DNA of 46,737 nt from Chthoniobacter flavus (lineage in GTDB: Bacteria > Verrucomicrobiota > Verrucomicrobiia > Chthoniobacterales > Terrimicrobiaceae), in NCBI GenBank assembly GCA_945883435.1, contig CAMCXK010000017.1, positions 1 to 46,737 of the forward strand. Reading direction: 5' to 3'. The notes below the pieces were generated by a model. The model saw nothing but the letters and a program-made list of their open reading frames with translations, did no database searches and was not told the DNA's origin. Below, piece by piece: positions 42,394-46,737 of the stretch. Numbering within the stretch: position 1 is the stretch's first letter; each line of letters opens with the position of its first letter. Both the position numbers and the translations under genes were made by a program.

Positions 42394-43152
42394 TTAAGGG
42401 GTGAGGTGCTCGACGGGAAGACTTATCAGGCAAAAGGTGGTGAGTTCAGGTCCGGGAATAAAAAGCAGGGCTCCTTGGAGTTCGCCGGCCAGCAATTCCA
42501 CTTTTGCCATCGAGATGTCGGAGGCGCCGCGTCGCTCGAGGTATTCATCCACCTCACCCGCGCCGGACATCGTGCCCGGGAGCTGGAAGCCCACCGCGGC
42601 ATGGTCGCTCAATCCCCCAAAACCCGCCTGATCAAAGTGGCCGCGCAACTCGAGTGATCCCCAGACAACCAGCGGAATGCGCATCTTGACAGCTCCAAAA
42701 AATCCGCGGACAGAGACTGCCAACGCCAAAAGCGCGGTGCGAAACGTGTGCTCGGCACATTTGATGTAGACGGTCTCGGAGCAAGGCAGAATCTCAAGGC
42801 GGGCAGTTTTGGGGAACAGAATGCGAAGCAAATCAGCTTGAGAAGCGGCCAGGCTTTCCAAATCATGATAGCTGACCTCACGCTCGGCCGCATTGAGATG
42901 AATACGCGTGGCCCGGTCAACCAAGTCCCGGAGGCGTTCAACGCCGGCTTGCATCTCGGCCAACATTTCGGCAAGCGGATGCCCACGGTCAACGAGTTCG
43001 CGCGAGGCATCGAGATGAAAAAAAATTCCGGTTAGAACATTGTTGACATCATGGATGAGCCCGGGAGTTAGTTCGGCATTTATTTCCTGGGAAGAACGGC
43101 GAAGAGCCAAAGCCCCATCGGCAGGCACAGGCGGGTGGGCAGCTCCGTTCAT
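42394..43152 (-). CDS. Histidine kinase-like protein with H-box but no recognisable ATPase
   Basis: A 252-residue protein. Residues 25-45 (ELTPGLIHDVNNVLTGIFFHLD, in which His 34 is the putative phosphoryl site) match the HisKA H-box AHDFNNxLT. The second half has the length of an HATPase domain and residues LEILPCSETVYI and FRTALLALAVSVRGF in the place of the N-box, but the Asn is Ala and no glycine boxes follow. It resembles the phosphotransfer/pseudokinase architecture. It shares its strand with the HD-GYP-like regulator (gap 11 bases) and probably acts with it. Confidence 0.68.
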   Translation of the reverse strand: MNGAAHPPVPADGALALRRSSQEINAELTPGLIHDVNNVLTGIFFHLDASRELVDRGHPLAEMLAEMQAGVERLRDLVDRATRIHLNAAEREVSYHDLESLAASQADLLRILFPKTARLEILPCSETVYIKCAEHTFRTALLALAVSVRGFFGAVKMRIPLVVWGSLELRGHFDQAGFGGLSDHAAVGFQLPGTMSGAGEVDEYLERRGASDISMAKVELLAGELQGALLFIPGPELTTFCLISLPVEHLTP

Positions 43153-43154
43153 CG

Positions 43155-43895
43155 CTAGCGAGTCGGCTGGGGAACTGGAACAGGCGGAGCCAGCGAGGCA
43201 AAAGCCTCGTGGGCGACGAAGGCGGCATAAAGGCGCGGGCTCTGGAGAATGATTTGGTTGCCACTGCCATTTTCACGCTCGCGACCTTTTTTAATGGTCG
43301 AACTGATGTAGCGCATTTGAAGGCCAGAGTCGGAAAAATCCGTTGCTGCTTGGGAAACCTCCGGTTCAGCGGAGTCCACGATGCCATCGGCCATCCACAG
43401 CACATTCAGCGACCGGACATCGACAATTTTGGTGCGCACACCAATCGCCAGCGGGCGATAGGGACGGAAGACAGTAAAATCGGTGAAGAGCACCGCATCC
43501 GCTCCATATTTGTTTTTCAGCATCGAGATCACAGCTGCCGGAATAATTTCGGCGGAACCCACCGCTTCGCGATTGATGGCTGCGAGCATGTCGGCGCGAC
43601 TCACTTGCACGATTTCATATTTCACAACCTTCGAGAGTTCCGCCCGGAAAATTCCGTCCATATCGCGCTGGGTGTCGTCAATCGGACGCTGGGAATAAAT
43701 CGGCAAAACCGCCAGACGCCGCATGCCGGCGGGCCAGGCAACCCCCGGGTTGGCCGTCAGGTCTTGGGCGGGCAATTGCTGGATGCGTCCGGTCTGGGCT
43801 GCCTTGGAGGCTTTGTCATTAAGGGCTTTTTCTTGCCGGGATGAGCACGAAGCCACAAAAAAAAGCAGCAAGAGAAAGAAAACGTGTTTCAGCAT
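43155..43895 (-). CDS. Lipoprotein with FlgO/LpoB/CsgG-like domain
   Basis: A 246-residue lipoprotein from ATG 43895; signal MLKHVFFLLLLFFVASC with the lipobox Cys at 17. The body has the mixed fold pattern of the CsgG/LpoB/FlgO group: MRRLAVLPIYS (about 57-67), DGIFRAELSKVVKYEIVQVSRAD (about 80-101) and YGADAVLFTDFTVFRPYRP, then GVRTKIVDVRSLNVLWMADG (about 152-171). FlgO-type proteins are outer-membrane lipoproteins of flagellar basal bodies, and csrA-fliW-flgL-flgK begin 148 bases upstream, so a flagellar or envelope role is possible. Sequence similarity is low; the exact member is unknown. Confidence 0.62.
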   Translation of the reverse strand: MLKHVFFLLLLFFVASCSSRQEKALNDKASKAAQTGRIQQLPAQDLTANPGVAWPAGMRRLAVLPIYSQRPIDDTQRDMDGIFRAELSKVVKYEIVQVSRADMLAAINREAVGSAEIIPAAVISMLKNKYGADAVLFTDFTVFRPYRPLAIGVRTKIVDVRSLNVLWMADGIVDSAEPEVSQAATDFSDSGLQMRYISSTIKKGRERENGSGNQIILQSPRLYAAFVAHEAFASLAPPVPVPQPTR

Positions 43896-44042
43896 GAAAT
43901 AAAGTGAGCAGTTTTCATGCCGTTCCAAAATCATGAAATTTTGCAAAGCGGGCTAGGCCGGAGGCGCACGCCATGAAGAGGCCTGGGGAGATTTGCGCGA
44001 TTCGGAAAAAGAAATTTTGAGCGAGGCGCCAAGCGGAGGCAA

Positions 44043-44351
44043 TTATGGCTCGGCGGGTGGTTGCCCGGGAGGATTCGATGAGGCAACTGGTTTGGCGGCA
44101 CCGGCACGAACGGCTTGGGCGGCAAGGCGAAGTTTCCCGAGATTTTGCTTGGTAAGGGAGGTTTGAGGATTGCGAATGGCTTCGAGGTTTTGCGCCTTGA
44201 TTTCCTCGTAAATTTCGCCACGGTAAATGGGAATACTTTTGGGTGCCTCGATGCCGATCCGAACCACATCGCCATCGATCCGCTTGATAATCAGAACGAC
44301 GTTGTCGCCGATCTGGATCGTCTCGTTGATTTTGCGGGAAAGGGTGAGCAT
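44043..44351 (-). CDS. csrA: Carbon storage/translation regulator CsrA with C-terminal extension
   Basis: A 102-residue CsrA, the RNA-binding homodimer that blocks translation at GGA sites. The core [20 protein letters not shown] and [22 protein letters not shown] (about 30-51) keeps the RNA-contacting Arg equivalents. Usual CsrA is about 60-75 residues; here about 40 extra residues follow, ending Pro-rich ([12 protein letters not shown]). fliW ends 9 bases upstream, matching the FliW-CsrA antagonism that controls flagellin. A 9-base gap and no terminator suggest one operon. Confidence 0.95.
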   Translation of the reverse strand: MLTLSRKINETIQIGDNVVLIIKRIDGDVVRIGIEAPKSIPIYRGEIYEEIKAQNLEAIRNPQTSLTKQNLGKLRLAAQAVRAGAAKPVASSNPPGQPPAEP

Positions 44352-44360
44352 GGCGGCGAA

Positions 44361-44810
44361 TCAGGCGGTTTCATCGATCAGCACATGGGCTGTCGAAAAG
44401 TCCTGGTAGTTGAGCAGCACAACCTGCTTGCCGATGCGTGTTCGGCGATTGATCAAGATGGGCGCCGCAAGATTTAATGTCACTTTTTGAGGCTCGTAGG
44501 ACTTGATGGTCGCAACATTCAAAATCAAGGGATTCGCATCCTCTCCCACCAAGCCCAGAAACTCCGCATCCGGATCGCTGATATCAAGTTTGTATCCATC
44601 CACAAGCCCCACCGGTTCTACGGCTGGGATTTGAATTTCATCGCCTTCGATGGAGCGCAAGACGACGAAAGGAAGCGTGTCGGGATCGACAAAAAGCTCA
44701 AACTTCTGAAAGTCCGGCAGGCCAATAAGACCTTCGGGCATCACAAATTTGTTGTTGGATTCGTCGGGAACGAATTCCTGCTGTCCCGAGATCGATGCTT
44801 CTACCAGCAT
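44361..44810 (-). CDS. fliW: Flagellar assembly factor FliW
   Basis: A 149-residue FliW, the allosteric antagonist that binds CsrA and is displaced by flagellin. Typical features: FVMPEGLIGLPDFQKFEL (about 23-40), PFVVLRSIEG, GYKLDISDPDAEFLGL and the NPLILNVATIKSYEPQKVTLNLAAPILIN stretch (in parts), ending RIGKQVVLLNYQDFSTAHVL. It is 19 bases after flgL and 9 before csrA. Confidence 0.95.
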   Translation of the reverse strand: MLVEASISGQQEFVPDESNNKFVMPEGLIGLPDFQKFELFVDPDTLPFVVLRSIEGDEIQIPAVEPVGLVDGYKLDISDPDAEFLGLVGEDANPLILNVATIKSYEPQKVTLNLAAPILINRRTRIGKQVVLLNYQDFSTAHVLIDETA

Positions 44811-44829
44811 GTGGAAAATTTAACCCGAC

Positions 44830-45744
44830 TCAGCGCAAGTAGTCCAGCAAAGAATTACCCTGGATCATGGCACCACTTTGAATGGCCGCTTGATAGGCCA
44901 TTTGAGCCCGGTTGAGGCGAACCGTCGCCTCGGCAAAATCGATATCAGCATCCGTGGAAATCAATTGCTCTGTGCCCTCATAACGGATTTCCAAGTCTTT
45001 CATCGCTGTCTCGAGCCGGTATTGCACACTGCCCGCACGAGACATGGTCGAGAGCATTTTATCTTCAAAATTTCCATCCCCGTCGGTTAAGCGGGTGCGC
45101 GCGGCGAGAACGGCATTGGCATCTTGATTTTTCAGGGAGTCCCGAAGAGTGACAAGCTGGTTGAGCATCGCCGCCATGTCTTTGTTTTCCGCCGGATCGG
45201 TAAAAGTCGAAATGCTGCTGGTCTCGGAAATATTGATTTCCGCGACGGTTTCGCTGCCTTGATAGGTGAAATTGGAAATGAAACCATCGGCGTCGCGATC
45301 CGCCTTGAATGGCGCAGTGGCAGAGCCCGAAGCATCTCCGGCAAAGAGATAGCTACCGCGCAACTTGGTATTTGCCACATTCAAGCCTTGTTCGATCAGT
45401 TGGTTGATTTCGGAGAATTTCGCTTTGAAATCCTGCTCGCTGGTGACGCCCGAGACATTACTGGACAGCTCGGTGGCGCGCGTGAGCAGGTCGCTCATTT
45501 GGTCGAGGGTGGAGAACGACGTCTTGCTGATTTCCAAGCCATCAATCGCATTGCGATAAAATTGCTGGTTTTGTTTTTTTTCAGCCCTGAGATTAAGGAC
45601 ACGCTGCATGGCAGGCGCATCATCGCTGGGAGCCGCCAATCGTTGGCCGGTGCTCAGTTGAACCAAGGCCTTGTTTTGCTCGCTGCCAAGCGATTGAAGA
45701 CGGCCCAGAAGAGTATCGGGGAAGGAATTAAAGGTGACGCGCAT
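44830..45744 (-). CDS. flgL: Flagellar hook-associated protein 3
   Basis: A 304-residue FlgL (HAP3), which joins the hook to the filament. The flagellin-like N-terminus is LGRLQSLGSEQNKALVQLSTG (in parts) with SDDAPAM, and the C-terminus TVRLNRAQMAYQAAIQSGAMIQGNSLLDYL gives the conserved terminal coiled coil. The middle (KLRGSYLFAGDAS) is the usual FlgL GsYLFaG block. It follows flgK by 15 bases and precedes fliW by 19. Confidence 0.95.
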   Translation of the reverse strand: MRVTFNSFPDTLLGRLQSLGSEQNKALVQLSTGQRLAAPSDDAPAMQRVLNLRAEKKQNQQFYRNAIDGLEISKTSFSTLDQMSDLLTRATELSSNVSGVTSEQDFKAKFSEINQLIEQGLNVANTKLRGSYLFAGDASGSATAPFKADRDADGFISNFTYQGSETVAEINISETSSISTFTDPAENKDMAAMLNQLVTLRDSLKNQDANAVLAARTRLTDGDGNFEDKMLSTMSRAGSVQYRLETAMKDLEIRYEGTEQLISTDADIDFAEATVRLNRAQMAYQAAIQSGAMIQGNSLLDYLR

Positions 45745-45759
45745 GGCTTGTAGTATTTA

Positions 45760-46737
45760 TTAGCCCACTCCGAGGCGGTTAACGACTTGTTCAAGAAGAG
45801 TATCGAGCACGTTGATATGCCGGGCCGAAGCTTGAAAACTCCGCTGAAACTTCATCAGGTCGGTCATTTCCTCGTCTTGGGAAACACCGCTGTATTGGTC
45901 ACGATTGCTGATGGCCATTTCTTGGCTGAGTTCTTGGTCTTCCAAGCGGATGTTTGTCGTATTCAGCGTCTGGCCAAGCTGGCTGACCGTGCTATTAAAC
46001 GAGGCAATAAAAGTGCCATCGATTTTATTGGCGGCTTGGGTCGAAAAAACTTGGTTTGCCAGTCGCGCGACAGCAAGGGCTGCTTCATTCGCGCCTTGAT
46101 TCGTTGTTAAGGTTGCGGAAAGACTGGAGACCGTAACCGAGGGATCGACCGTTACAGGAATGTCATTTGTGGATGCGGCAAAGAACGCGCGACCGTAAGC
46201 CGAGTTTACCGACGTTTTCAGTTGAGACGCAAGGTCAGCAATTTGATCACGAACGGCTTTCACATCCCCATTGCGGGCTTGAATTTGGGCTCCCAGACTC
46301 CCGCGGGAAAAGTCCATCTCAACGCCCCCGAAGGAAAATTTACCGGTCGTATTGTTAATCGTGACCGTAGCGTCGTTAGGAACGGCAGAGCCGGCCACAA
46401 GAATCGTTGATGATCCATCGGCTGCACGGGCAGTCACTTTGATTTGCCCATTTCCATCGGGGATATTGGAAAAACTCACATCAAAATACTTGGATAGCTC
46501 TTCCAATTTGGCCTGCCGTTGATCTCGCAAATCCACCGCCGAATAGGGCTTCACATTTTCTGCCTTGCCGATGGCTTGGTTCAACTCCGCCAAATTTTTG
46601 AGGATATCATTGACCGCAATGAGGTCGGTATCGATTTGCGCATCGACATCCGATTGAACGGTGGCCAACCGTTCGTCGGTGGAGTTAAACTTTTCCGCCA
46701 GAATTTGTGCTTTTTGGATCAAAAGTTGTTTGACCCC
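45760..46737 (-). CDS. flgK: Flagellar hook-associated protein 1 (partial, N-terminus outside window)
   Basis: The C-terminal 325 residues of FlgK (HAP1); the reading frame is open to the right edge (GVKQLLIQKAQILAEKFN), so the N-terminus is beyond the window. FlgK features: LNQAIGKAENVKPYSAVDLRDQRQAKLEELSKYFDVSF (in parts), and the C-terminal GVSQDEEMTDLMKFQRSFQASARHINVLDTLLEQVVNRLGV (in parts), which forms the helical D0 domain. First gene of the flgK-flgL-fliW-csrA run on this strand. Confidence 0.95.
   Translation of the reverse strand, partial: GVKQLLIQKAQILAEKFNSTDERLATVQSDVDAQIDTDLIAVNDILKNLAELNQAIGKAENVKPYSAVDLRDQRQAKLEELSKYFDVSFSNIPDGNGQIKVTARAADGSSTILVAGSAVPNDATVTINNTTGKFSFGGVEMDFSRGSLGAQIQARNGDVKAVRDQIADLASQLKTSVNSAYGRAFFAASTNDIPVTVDPSVTVSSLSATLTTNQGANEAALAVARLANQVFSTQAANKIDGTFIASFNSTVSQLGQTLNTTNIRLEDQELSQEMAISNRDQYSGVSQDEEMTDLMKFQRSFQASARHINVLDTLLEQVVNRLGVG

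Noticed and set aside
1-46737. CRISPR arrays, insertion sequences, prophage or integrase genes, attachment sites
   Set aside because: No direct-repeat arrays, transposase motifs or phage genes were seen, and gene content is uniformly chromosomal in style.

Overview
The window is a GC-rich, gene-dense bacterial chromosome segment with no gap over about 220 bases, and no phage, insertion sequence or CRISPR array was found. Several traits point to the Verrucomicrobiota, or a close relative in the Planctomycetes-Verrucomicrobia-Chlamydiae group. These are a PEP-CTERM protein beside an exosortase, a lone pseudopilin cleaved after Ala (SA/FTLIELLVV), poor Shine-Dalgarno sequences, and about twenty 4-base stop/start overlaps. 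The assignment is an inference; no rRNA gene is present.

Left part (1-8551, all minus strand). This holds a TrpXYZ/COG2984-type ABC importer whose substrate-binding protein carries two tandem binding domains, then an NRDE/TANGO2 protein, an ATP-grasp enzyme, and DinB-like, DoxX-like and YHS proteins. A lipoprotein cyclase and a four-helix membrane protein resembling bacterial pentameric ligand-gated ion channels follow. Next (8750-12659, plus) is a three-gene lipid cluster: an OlsB-like N-acyltransferase, a PlsC/OlsA-like O-acyltransferase and a one-module adenylation-carrier-thioesterase enzyme whose 3' end runs into a convergent tRNA-Leu(CAA). A minus-strand block follows: rsmH, a short MazG-like gene, a tiny lipoprotein and a coiled-coil membrane protein.

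Central part (15289-27002). This is the most striking system: an apparent exopolysaccharide synthesis and export operon with a BcsB-like subunit, a DUF2334-like protein, a TPR/beta-barrel porin (NfrA-like), an NfrB-like processive glycosyltransferase with MshEN/GspE-N-like C-terminal modules, a WecB-type UDP-GlcNAc 2-epimerase and a free-standing receiver domain. It resembles the c-di-GMP-controlled NfrA/NfrB glycan (phage N4 receptor) pathway of E. coli, but adds BcsB-like and DUF2334-like subunits and the epimerase in one operon. Converging on it are an exosortase, an unknown protein and a PEP-CTERM protein.

Right part (27155-46737). First come a secreted GH13 amylase with an SLC45/GPH-type sugar transporter, a pseudopilin and a PiT phosphate transporter. 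A lemA-trpE-trpG-ybeY operon follows. The next operon holds a rhomboid-like protein, a DUF2270 protein, mazG, a new 47-codon small ORF and a WaaE-like glycosyltransferase, followed by rpiB. A signalling block then contains two histidine-kinase-like proteins whose ATP-binding sites look broken, flanking a response regulator with a degenerate HD-GYP domain. The window ends in a lipoprotein and the flagellar hook/regulatory genes csrA, fliW, flgL and flgK (partial). The broken kinases, degenerate HD-GYP protein, lone receiver and MshEN-type glycosyltransferase hint at a shared c-di-GMP or polysaccharide/motility control theme; that link is inferred.
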